This document shows positions 28,600 through 37,345 of a DNA stretch of 37,456 nucleotides, one piece after another (position 1 is the stretch's first letter; each line of letters starts with the position of its first letter). The notes beneath the pieces are model-generated. The model saw only the letters and a program-made list of their open reading frames with translations, did no database searches and was not told the DNA's origin. The stretch comes from Setomelanomma holmii (lineage: Eukaryota > Ascomycota > Dothideomycetes > Pleosporales > Phaeosphaeriaceae). The stretch covers positions 1 to 37,456 of the forward strand of contig ML978349.1 in NCBI GenBank assembly GCA_010015745.1. The letters are read 5' to 3'. A program made the position numbers and the translations under genes.

Positions 28600-30219
28600 A
28601 TGGCACCACATCAGCGTTATCAAGCCTCTCAGAAAGAAGGCAGATACTCTCTTGCTACTCACGCGCTTCAATTAAAGCAGATTCAAGGCCAGCGTCAGGC
28701 CTCACGCCTCTACGATATCCCTCGCACGACTCTCCAGCGCCGCCTCCAAGGTGTACGCCATAAACACGAGACAAGACATCCTAATCGAAAGCTCTCTTCT
28801 GTCGAGGAGCAGTCTCTCGTTCAGTGGATCTTAGACCTTGATCGACGAGGCTTTCCCCCCCAGATCATTGACGTACGACGAACGGCAGACGTTCTGCTTA
28901 TAAACCGCGGCCAAAATCCATCTCCAGAACCTATAGGCCAGAACTGGGTGTCACGCTTCGTCAGCAGCCAGTCAGAGCTCCAGACAAAGTGGAATAGGAA
29001 ATTCCACTCACAGAGAGCAAGATGCGAAGATCCTGTCCAGATTAACGCATGGTTTAAGCGCATAGAGCAGACGCGCCAGGCGTACGGGATACTTGATGAG
29101 GATGTGTACAACTTTGACGAGACTGGCTTCATGATGAGAGTCGCTGCAACGTCAAAGGTTGTCACTAGCTCTGACACTATAGGTCAGGCTGCTGTCGTTC
29201 AGCCAGGCAATCGCGACTGGGTTACAACAATTGAGTGTATCAATGCATCTGGCTGGTGTCTTCCACCCTTCGTGATCCTGTCTGGGAAGCTCCACCAAGC
29301 TAGCTGGTATCGCGATCTACCTGCAGACTGGGCAGTCGCTGTCAGCGACAATGGCTGGACAACCGATGAGCTTGGTGTTGACTGGATCAAGTACTTCAAC
29401 AGACATACAGAGTCTCTTACAACAGGAGCCTACAGACTACTTATCCTTGACGGCCACAGTAGCCATGCTACACCAGAGTATGACCAGTACTGCACTGAGA
29501 ACAAGATCGTCACGCTCTGTATGCCACCTGACACGTCACACCTACTCCAGCCACTTGACGTCGGCTGCTTCTCTCCTCTTAAGACAGCGTATGGACAGCG
29601 GGTGTCTGAGCTTGCCCGCCAAGGAGTCTTCCACATAGACAAGGAGGAATTTCTCTACATCTACCCACGTATACACACGTCAGTTCTCTCAGAGCAGAAC
29701 ATCTGGAGTGGTTTCCGAGCGACAGGGCTTATCCCATTCAGTCTAGAACGTGTCCTATCGTGCCTTACTGTCGTCAAAACGCCGTCTCCACCAAGGACGA
29801 CTGCAGCTAATAAAGCAGCATGGACAGCAGAGACGCCACGAACATCAACTCAGCTTGAGCAGCAGGCTCGTCTTGTACGAGATCTGCTTAAGCGACAATC
29901 TCAGAGCCCTACAAGTCAAGCAATCGCCCAGCTTGTCAAAGGTTGTCAGCTAGCTATGAACTCAGCGACTATCTTAGCTGAGGGGAACTCAAAGCTACGC
30001 GCTGCTAACCACCGCCAGCAACGTAAGCGTCAACAGCGGAGACAGTATATAGCCCGTGGAGGAGTGCTACAGGCTCAGGAAGGTCGTGCGCTCATTATAG
30101 AGGCTCAAATAGGTGTTCAAGAGGGTGACCAAACTCAGACCCCGCAAGCACGAACACGAGCACTACCAACGTGCAGCAAATGCCATGTACAAGGTCACAA
30201 GAGGACTCAATGTAGATAG
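28600..30219 (+). CDS. Fot1-type DDE transposase, intact
   Basis: 539 residues from the ATG at 28600, the first ATG after the terminal repeat (the open frame itself runs further upstream through the flank). A psq-type helix-turn-helix lies near 20-50 (QASRLYDIPRTTLQRRLQG) and a CENP-B-type region near 65-125 (LVQWILDLDRRGFPPQIIDV; NWVSRFVSS). Catalytic Asp173 is in YNFDETGF, Asp284 in LILDGHSSH and Asp320 in LLQPLDVGC. A CCHC knuckle (CSKCHVQGHKRTQC) ends the protein. Next to the first Asp it reads MMRVAAT where the relatives read MMGVAAT, a Gly-to-Arg change that could affect activity. It would excise and insert elements with AGTGGGCC ends at TA. Confidence 0.94.
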   Translation: MAPHQRYQASQKEGRYSLATHALQLKQIQGQRQASRLYDIPRTTLQRRLQGVRHKHETRHPNRKLSSVEEQSLVQWILDLDRRGFPPQIIDVRRTADVLLINRGQNPSPEPIGQNWVSRFVSSQSELQTKWNRKFHSQRARCEDPVQINAWFKRIEQTRQAYGILDEDVYNFDETGFMMRVAATSKVVTSSDTIGQAAVVQPGNRDWVTTIECINASGWCLPPFVILSGKLHQASWYRDLPADWAVAVSDNGWTTDELGVDWIKYFNRHTESLTTGAYRLLILDGHSSHATPEYDQYCTENKIVTLCMPPDTSHLLQPLDVGCFSPLKTAYGQRVSELARQGVFHIDKEEFLYIYPRIHTSVLSEQNIWSGFRATGLIPFSLERVLSCLTVVKTPSPPRTTAANKAAWTAETPRTSTQLEQQARLVRDLLKRQSQSPTSQAIAQLVKGCQLAMNSATILAEGNSKLRAANHRQQRKRQQRRQYIARGGVLQAQEGRALIIEAQIGVQEGDQTQTPQARTRALPTCSKCHVQGHKRTQCR

Positions 30220-30289
30220 ATCTAGTCTATTCTCTGTCAAAGGTCTAGACGATTTAATTATGTGGTTGTTGAGTAATCGTACGTTGAAT

Positions 30290-30334
30290 CGAGCGCGTTT
30301 TGGTGGGGTGGCCCACATGGTGGTTTGGCCCACT
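30290..30334 (-). repeat. right terminal inverted repeat of the intact Fot1-type element
   Basis: Reverse complement starts AGTGGGCCAAACCACCATGT; one difference from the left repeat by eye. Confidence 0.92.
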
Positions 30335-30746
30335 TAACTTACTGGTGGAACACGTTACCGGGACCGTAACGGCTGAGTTCGCATGATGCACGCCGAACAC
30401 AAAACAAACACAAGTTTTAACGCGCAGTAACTCTATTGGGATGAGCCCAACCGAAGCTGTGCCTGCAAAATCGGAATTGCTAGGGCGAAGAGAAGATTTT
30501 GCATACACGAACATTCATTCATTCATTCATTTAATCCTACTCGGTTTCAGCCGCAATGTCAGCAGCTGTGCCCGGCTAGCAGGCTTGGCAGACAGCCGAC
30601 GCGACGCGGATTCCGCGCCGCCCCACTTCATTCCCGTAAACAAGAACCATCTGTCCCCAGAGGCCTACCGTTTCCCTTCAACCACTATCTACAATTTGGC
30701 GGCCGCCTCATCTAGATACTGGCTCTACTAATAGAACGCTGTGCTT

Positions 30747-33700
30747 TTAGGTTCGTAGAGGCGCTTGCCTCGTTTTTGCGACCACGATACCTTCAGTCTC
30801 CCCCCAGCGCTTGGCTGTCGTCTACGCGTCTCTGATCCCCTCTTGCCCAAGGATCTGCGTCTGCTTTATAAATTGGATAGCTTTGGTGGCTAGCTGTGGC
30901 TTGCTCAAGATGGCCCGGAGGTTGTCTCGTCCGGAGAGGTCCCCAAATACCTGGTTGCGGAGGTTCTTGTAAATCCTGCAGCGGAGGAGGATATGAGCGA
31001 CGGTCTGTCGCCTTTCTCCACACTCGCATCGTGGGCTGGTGACTCCTAGTACTCTTCGGCTGAAGAGGAAGTCATTGAGCCCGATTTCTCGGTCCGTAGT
31101 TGCACCAGCAGCGCGCTCTCGCGTTTGCTTAGGCCCTCGTGCAGCTGGAGCACCTTCTTTGTCGGCCGCGGAGTGTGTCTGTATGTTGCTCTCCCCTTAG
31201 TCTCTAGTTTCCATTTAGCTGCCCATGTTTCTTCCTTCTGTACTTTGCACCATCTCCTCAGTGTAGATCTGAGTGGGTATAGCTTTAGAGGCGCTGCTGC
31301 TGGTGAGCATCTGCGGCCGTTCTCTCTCCATCCCATCGCCTCCTTGGTGGCTGTATCCGCCGCCTCGTTTCCTGGGATTCCTACGTGGGCCGGGATCCAT
31401 TGTACAGTCACTGTTCGTCCTACATCCTGGAGCCGTTGGACTTAGCTTGCTATCTCCTCCAGGATATATGCTCCCGATCTTCCTTCAGCCTTTGCTACTG
31501 ACCAGATGGCGGCTTGGTTGTCTGTGAAGATGGCGATGTTCCGCCGCCTTCCGCCCTGGTCTACATATTCTTGTGCAATCTGAAGTGCTAGGCTTATTCC
31601 TTGCAACTCAGCTGCATATACTGTCAAGGTTGTGTTCGGTCCCATGTGCGCTGCGCAGGTCTGTTGGGTGAGTAGGCACACTGCTGCCGCTCCTGTCTCG
31701 CCGTCTATGCCGCTGCCGTCTGTGTAAATACTGAGGCACCGACCTGTATCGTTCCTGCTGTCGTGTCGCTGTCGTGCCTTGTCGGCGCTGTTTTCTATGT
31801 ACGTCGCCGGACCTCGTCCCATGGCGGGGTCATGAAGGGTGGGATTGGCTCCTGGTTGTCGAAGCCTTGGTTTCGTCGGCGCTTCATGTCGTTGTAGATC
31901 CTCTGCCAGGCGTTGATGTGCTTCTTGCGTTTTCTAGCCGTGTCTGAGGGTTGGTTTATGCCTGTTTTGAGGCCTGCCATGTCTGCCGTGGGCTTGCTCG
32001 ACAGGAGTCGAGTAATGACATCTGCGTTGTGTTTCCATATCTGGTGCTCGATGGGAAGGAGGTATGCTTCAATGTCGAGCGCAGCATTTGATGTGGCCCT
32101 GTAGGCCCCACAGATAGCTCTTGCCGCTCTTGCTTGAATACTCTGCAGGATGTCGAGTGTCTTTTGTGTGTATGTCTTTCCTCTCGTGCTAGCGTTATAC
32201 CAGATTGAGCACGCGTACATCATCTGAGGGAGCGCGGTGCCTTCGTATATCCTTCGCATGTCCAGCAACCCTACGCCCCAGGTCAAGCCTCCGAGGCAGC
32301 TAAGTGCGTTCACTGTTTTCCTCGCCTTTTGTCTGACCTCTTCTATGTGTTCCTTCCACCGCAATTTGGCATCCATTGTTAGTCCTAGGTACTTGCATAT
32401 TGCCTTGGGCTTCACCTCGCCCCATTCCGTTTGGATAGCTCTGCTTGTATCGATTCGCGTGAATGATCTTGTGAAGTGGGTCTATTGGAATTTGTTTGGG
32501 GCAAAGATGGAGGCGTGGGTGTTGGCTCAGCACTGTGCTTTCTCCAGGACCCTGCTCAGTGTGTCACATGCGTCCTCCGTTGTTTGGCCCACGTCAAGAT
32601 ACCCAAGTTGTCTATGTACCCTGTCGACATAGTGTCTGGTTCTTGGTTGCATTCGTCAATCAAGTCGGCATTGTAGAAGAGGTAAAGAATTGGTGACAAC
32701 GGCAAGTCTTGAGGTATGCCTGTGCCTATAGCGTACTCCTTTGACATGAATCCATCAATGGCTATGTTGGTATGTCTATTGTTCAGGAAGCTTGCAATCC
32801 ATTTGACTGTCTTCTTGTCTACCTTTCTCTTTCGCAAGTTGTGGAGCACTCGCGCGTGTGAGACGTTGTCAAACGCGCCAGAGACGTCGAGCAGGAGCAG
32901 GCTTGCTACTTGGCTAGGGTTCTTGTTCCATGCTTTGTGTATCTTCCTCGTAACGGCGTGGAGTGCATGATCCGTGGAGCACATTTTCCTACCGCCCATA
33001 TGAGTTGCCAGCAGCACTTGGTGCGTCTCAGCCAGATGACTGAGACGCTGGGCAATCACTGCGTCCATCGCTTTGCCGATTGTGTTTAGTAGTGCGATTG
33101 GGCGGTATGCCGTTGGTGCTGTGTAGTCGTCTTTACTGGGCTTGCGCAGTACACTTGTGGTTGACTCTCGGAAGTGTGCCGGGCAGTACCCCAGGTGCAG
33201 GCTTTGGTCGAAGACTCCCGTTAGGTGGGTCGCAATTAAGCCTATTCCTGCTTGCAGAGCTCAAATCGCGATGCTGTCGGGTCCTGGGGCTTTGAGGTGT
33301 GACGCTGTGCGTATAGCCTCCCTCACTTCCTTCTCAATTATTGGCGGTAACTCCACCTGGCCGCTGTACTCAGTGTTCTGGATGTCCCTCAAGTCTGCTT
33401 CTGGTGGCGCGGGAAAGAAGTTGTCTCGAAATAGGTCTGCTTTTCCGCTTGGTTCTGTAACTTCTTGTTGAGTTGTGGGATGTTGTATGGCCGGTGTGAC
33501 CCTGAGGACTTCGTTGCCTCTCGTCTTTGCCCATCTGGCGAGCCTCCAAAGCTTCTCCGGCGACTCGGCTGCCTCCTCTACCCGCTGCCTATGCATCTTA
33601 GTTAGTGCCTTCCTGATCACCCTCGCCTTGTGGTTTTTCGCTGCTCGGTATGCTTCCCATGTCTCGTCGGTGGCGTGTTTGATGTGCAGTCTCTTCAGTC

Positions 33701-34816
33701 TTTTTTGTAACGGTACGGAGGGGGAGGACTGCGCTGAATTGACTACCTGAGGTGGGCGGAGCTAGATATATAGACTGCCGTACATGAGCTATCCCAACTC
33801 GTACTAGAATGGGTCTGGGCAAGGCCCAAACCGTTACATTTTTGCTTCTGCGAAGGCCTCTTTGCACTCGTCAGTCCAGCCCTCCCATGATTGAAGTGTT
33901 AGGCGTGTTTGTGGGACTGCTTTGTCGATCGCCTCTTTGACCGCGGCTACTATCTCTTGAACGCATGCCTCAAGCGCCGCTTTTGTTGCTGGTCTGAGTA
34001 GCGGTGGCAATGCCTGTTTTAGTGCTTTGGTGTATGCTTTCTCCTTCAGCGCTTATAGTTCCTCCTCGATGAGTCCTTCAATCTTTGCACTGTCAGATCT
34101 AAATCTGTGCTTATTGGTAGGTGATCCAAGTCGTGGTCAAGCTCCCGCTTTATCCCGCTCTTGATTACTCTGTCTACTAGTCCCATGGTCACCATGCACA
34201 GATCAATGGTCGACCGCCGGGTTCCTTCTTCGAATGTGATCGTACCAGGAGGCAGTGTATTGTTAAGTTCAAGGTCTTCTATGACCGCTACTAGGTCTTC
34301 GCATTCTGGGTGTGTGCGTCTGACGGTTGAATCTCCCCATAGGGGGTGGTGCAGGTTGAAATCGCCAAGCAGTATCTGCTCGTTCTCTCGATGTTCGCTG
34401 AGAGCCCTTCGTATGTCCGGTATTGCTGTTTCTCCATTGGTAGTATGTCTTGCCGGGTTGTATATGTTATGTATGGCCAGTCGTTGCTGTCCTTGTCGCT
34501 CTCCACTAGGGTCGAGGGTTAGAAAACAGACGTCCCGTGTGTATTCCTTAAATCGCCACCTCTTATGGTCTATCTTCTTGTTCACGAAGAAGAAGACTCT
34601 GGCTCGGCCTTCTTCACTTCTTGCTGGGTAGCAGAAGTGGAAGATGTCTTTTGCTGGATGGTGGGTAGTGTCCACAAAAGGATTCCACCACGGCTCCTGG
34701 ATGGCTAGAATATTGCACTCATGAACCCGGGGATCCCGAAGCAGACTTGCCATTACTGTGTCTCTTGACTTGCGAACGTTGTACTGTAGTATGCTCAATA
34801 TGGTGTCCTGATTCAT
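30747..34816 (-). pseudogene. LINE ORF2: endonuclease, reverse transcriptase, RNase H (decayed)
   Basis: The ATG at 34816 overlaps the ORF1 stop (ATGA). The APE-type endonuclease lies at 34816-34046, with LQYNV, AIQEPWW, LLGDFNLHHPLWG and LDHLPI. The RT lies at about 33620-32400, with KAPGPDSI, YRPIALLNTIGKAMDAV, LLLLDVSGAFDNV, GIPQDLPLSPIL and YIDNLG. RNase H lies at about 31740-31300 (IYTDGSG, YAAELQG, FTDNQAAIW, IPAHVGIPGNEAAD). It ends with a CECGERRQTVAHILLRCR zinc-binding motif and stop near 30747. The catalytic Y-x-DD reads YIDN and GIPQGSP reads GIPQDLP; both fit transition mutation. A frameshift near 34075, several stops, and a solo LTR at 33706-33838 are also present. Inactive. Confidence 0.9.
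33706..33838 (-). repeat. 133-bp solo LTR, copy 4 (duplication TTTTT)
   Basis: Starts TGTAACGGTACGG and ends CCCAAACCGTTACA, flanked by TTTTT (33701-33705 and 33839-33843). A close relative of copies 1 and 3 with a few differences. It interrupts LINE ORF2 between endonuclease and RT, so it arrived after the LINE. Confidence 0.88.
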
Positions 34817-36489
34817 TCCTCGGTGTCCGAGTCGATGTCCATCTGCTGGGTATTCTCTAGTGTCAGGCGTGTATTGTTACTAATCGCTTCTAACGCCCTC
34901 CTGGTAGGTACAATATTTCTCTGTGGCCTCTGGCTACCAATAACTTGTATCGGTTGGTTTCCCTGGTCCATTGGGTCAGTCGTGTTTCCGGTGTTGGTCC
35001 TCTTCTGTCCACGTCCAGTTTGTGATCGGCATCTCACAGTTCGAGTAGCGTGTGAGAATACCGTGTTCTGGCTAGGCCGATTCCGTCATGCGATAATCGG
35101 TGCTTCCAGCTGTACTGTTCGGACTTTTGATTCTGTGACTTGGTGGTATTAGGGTCGCATCTGGTATGCGAATTTCGCCTTGGCTATCTCATCCTTCCTG
35201 GTCGGGCATTGGCGGTTCCACGCTTTGTGTTCGCCACGGCAGGTTACACATCTCCTTGGTACACCTTGTCCTGATTTCGATGGGCAGTCCCGGGTATTGT
35301 GCTCCTGCGCACAATAGCCACATGCTGTTGGTGCCTTTCACTGGGTTCCTATGTGGCCGTAGTTTTGGCACTTGAAACACTGCTTCACTCGGCACTGTCG
35401 CATGTATCGTTTGGACTGGAAGAACTCGCCTTGCTATATAAGGCCCTCGTCTATGATCTTGTTTGCGTCCTCTAGCTTAGTGAATTCAATAGTGATGGTT
35501 GATGCAGCCTTTGTAGACGCGTCCCTGGTTAGCCATCCTATGTGTCTGATCTCCACCTGGGGTATGAACGGCCTGTTGTTCTGTAGAACTTGGGCTCTAT
35601 TGTCTTCGAATTTATCCATGTTCATTGTGCGTGTGCGGATACCGTGTGCGAGGACACCAAACTTCGGAATCTGCACTGTGGCTCCGCTCCCAATGCGGTC
35701 AGCCTAGTCGTTCTCAAACTGTCTCAGTGCCTCGACTTCGTTTCTGGTGGCTGTCTTGATGCTCAAGCCTCCACTCTTTAGCTGATTAGAGGAGACGATC
35801 TTTACGTTGGCTATGTTCTCATTTCCGCTCTGTTCAATGGCTCTCTCCACATGGACTTTCAGATTACGTGGGCTCATTGCCCACAGGCTCTGTATAGTGA
35901 GTGGGTCTCTGATGTTCACGATGATCTCGCGTTGCGTCTGCACAGATGATGTCTTAAGACTTTGCGCATTGTATGTACCTGCTAACGGGACGCCTCTAGC
36001 TGCTGCTGCAGCGTAGCTCATTAGCCCATTCGCCTGCTCTTGAGGCCTCTTGTTCTTGATCTCCCTTGTCATCTCCAATGTTGTCCTGCCCACTTCTGTT
36101 GCCTCCTTTGCGGCTGTCCTCGCCTCATCCGCCGTGTTGCTACTCTGTTGTATGTTTGTTGCGGCTTGTTGGATGCCTTTTGTGTTGTTCTTTAGTTTGG
36201 CCTTGATCTGTTCGAGAGTGTGCGCCGTGTGTTCTGCTGTCGCTTTGGCTTCGGTCTGTACAATTCTGAGGGCGTCACTGATAGAGGTAAGATGAGGGGT
36301 GTGCTGCATCTTCAGGACAAACGTCAATGAGCCGCGGATGATATCACCAACGAGATCTGCCGGTATAGGAGACTGACTCCCAGTGCGTTCGATACGGTGC
36401 AATACCTCGTGAAGAAAGCTGCTAAGGCATGTAGCGTGCTCGCGAATTGGGCTGGGCCATGTCTCCCGTCGAGGCCACGGTGTCGCCAT
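34813..36489 (-). pseudogene. LINE ORF1 (gag-like, CCHC knuckles), decayed
   Basis: One frame from the ATG at 36489 (MATPWPRRETW) to the TGA at 34813-34815, about 558 codons. It is interrupted by in-frame stops at 35704-35706, near 35434, near 35341 and at two points between 35160 and 35040. A coiled-coil-like region with many Ala/Glu/Thr residues lies around 36300-36080. The nucleic-acid-binding part holds three zinc knuckles: CFKCQNYGHIGTQ (its last Cys codon now TGA), CGYCAQEHNTRDC and CVTCRGEHKAWNRQC. It binds element RNA in active relatives. The stop overlaps the ORF2 ATG. Confidence 0.85.
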
Positions 36490-37229
36490 AGCGTCTCAGA
36501 TACAGTGGGCGCTGCGCCTGAGTGCTGGCTAGTCAAATGGCTTCTTAGGCAGACGTTTGCGTGTGATTAAATGCGTCGATTCCAAGAATTGAGATACTTG
36601 CTGTTGTCGTGTTTTCTCGCGTACACGAACATTGCTGCTAAGCATGGTGTTATGTAACCACGTGGCTAAAGTCACATGATATCGTATTGTAGCAGGCACT
36701 GCCCGGTGAGCAAGTGCACTTTCCTTTAAGCTGAGAGCTCCTAGACACGAAGGACATGCAACACGAGAACACAGATAGCAATACAATTGTTGATCATGCC
36801 CTCCAACTGAAGTTGCTCTCGCACTGCCATGTTACATCGTCGCGAAAAGACAAGGCAATCAATCAATGAAAGCGAAAACCACAAAAAGAGAAGGTGTAAC
36901 CACGTGGCTGAAGTCACATGTTATCCTATTGTAGTAGGCACTGCCCTGTGGGCAAGTGCACTTATGTCGCGGTCAAAATAGGGGGCAAAATGTGAACACA
37001 TCGTACCCCGCCATAGTACCGTATATATGCGAGATTTCAACCGTGACACACCCCCTCACCTGAGCAACACGTCAAGTTGGGAAGGTGGAGTGATTGTTTT
37101 TGGCGTGGAAATTGAGTGGATTCTGTTTTGGATGAGTTGATTCGGTGGATCCTCCCTGACGAGACTAGCGTTTCTAGCTATCTCCGACAAGTCCGACTCG
37201 CAAATTGATCGCAATCGAATGTTGCAAGT

Positions 37230-37338
37230 GCTCCAGCAGTGATTCGAACTCTGGCCTTGCTGAGGCTATTGATAAAGCTTTCCTATCTGAGGAAAATGGC
37301 AGTGGATGTGGTAGTCTACCACTCTAGGCTATCCGGGC
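37230..37338 (-). other. degenerate tRNA-like sequence inside element 2
   Basis: On the minus strand there is an A-box-like TAGCCTAGAGTGG (37331-37319), a perfect 5-bp stem with 7-nt loop TTTCC-TCAGATA-GGAAA like an anticodon arm, a variable-arm-like GCCTCAGCAAGGC, and a B-box-like AGTTCGAATCA (37250-37240) within a T-arm-like CAGAG-TTCGAAT-CACTG (one mismatch). Pairing of the putative acceptor stem is poor (about 4 of 7) and position 33 is C. Not a functional tRNA by inspection; perhaps a captured type II (Ser/Leu) tRNA relic. Confidence 0.4.
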
Positions 37339-37345
37339 TCATAAC
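37333..37345 (-). other. primer-binding site of element 2 (initiator tRNA-Met anticodon arm)
   Basis: GTTATGAGCCCGG directly follows the 5' LTR on the minus strand; its first 12 bases equal the site of element 1. Confidence 0.8.

Larger units (their letters stand above)
28534..30334 (+). mobile_element. intact Fot1-type transposon, TA duplication
   Basis: The ends are inverted repeats of 45 bp (28534-28578 and 30290-30334) differing at one position by eye. They start AGTGGGCCAAACCAC. TA lies outside both ends (28532-28533, 30335-30336). The 1801-bp length is typical of Fot1-type elements, and the single gene has no stop. It is the most likely autonomous DNA transposon here. It lies within the right terminal repeat of the surrounding pogo-type element. 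Confidence 0.93.
26396..30355 (-). mobile_element. pogo-type transposon with a Fot1-type element in its right terminal repeat
   Basis: The left terminal repeat starts ACGTGTTCCACCAGTAA (26396) and continues CGTATCGGTGATCCGAGCC. The right repeat is the same sequence inverted, but is split at a TA by the Fot1-type element 28534-30334. Its outer part is 30337-30355 and its inner part about 28509-28531. TA flanks both ends (26394-26395, 30356-30357), and the flanks form the palindrome CCGG-TA-CCGG. Net length without the insert is about 2.15 kb. One repeat has a ~5-bp indel near the split. The transposase gene is broken. Confidence 0.85.
30516..36618 (-). mobile_element. Tad1-like LINE, near full length, 15-bp target duplication
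   Basis: A two-ORF non-LTR retrotransposon on the minus strand. AATGTTCGTGTACGC precedes its 5' end (36619-36633 on the plus strand) and AATGTTCGTGTATGC follows its 3' end (30501-30515), a 15-bp duplication with one transition. The 3' tail is an (AATG)n repeat rather than poly(A). Length is about 6.1 kb including a 133-bp solo LTR inserted in ORF2. Both ORFs are damaged. Confidence 0.88.

Noticed and set aside
30508..30533. ATTC microsatellite as an independent repeat
   Set aside because: It is the tail of the LINE at its 3' end, next to the target duplication.
31113..31527. Plus-strand open frames across the LINE
   Set aside because: They are antisense shadows of the RNase H region of ORF2.
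37230..37338. A genuine tRNA gene
   Set aside because: Acceptor-stem pairing is poor, position 33 is C and there is an extra segment after the D-arm region. Kept only as a tRNA-like relic.
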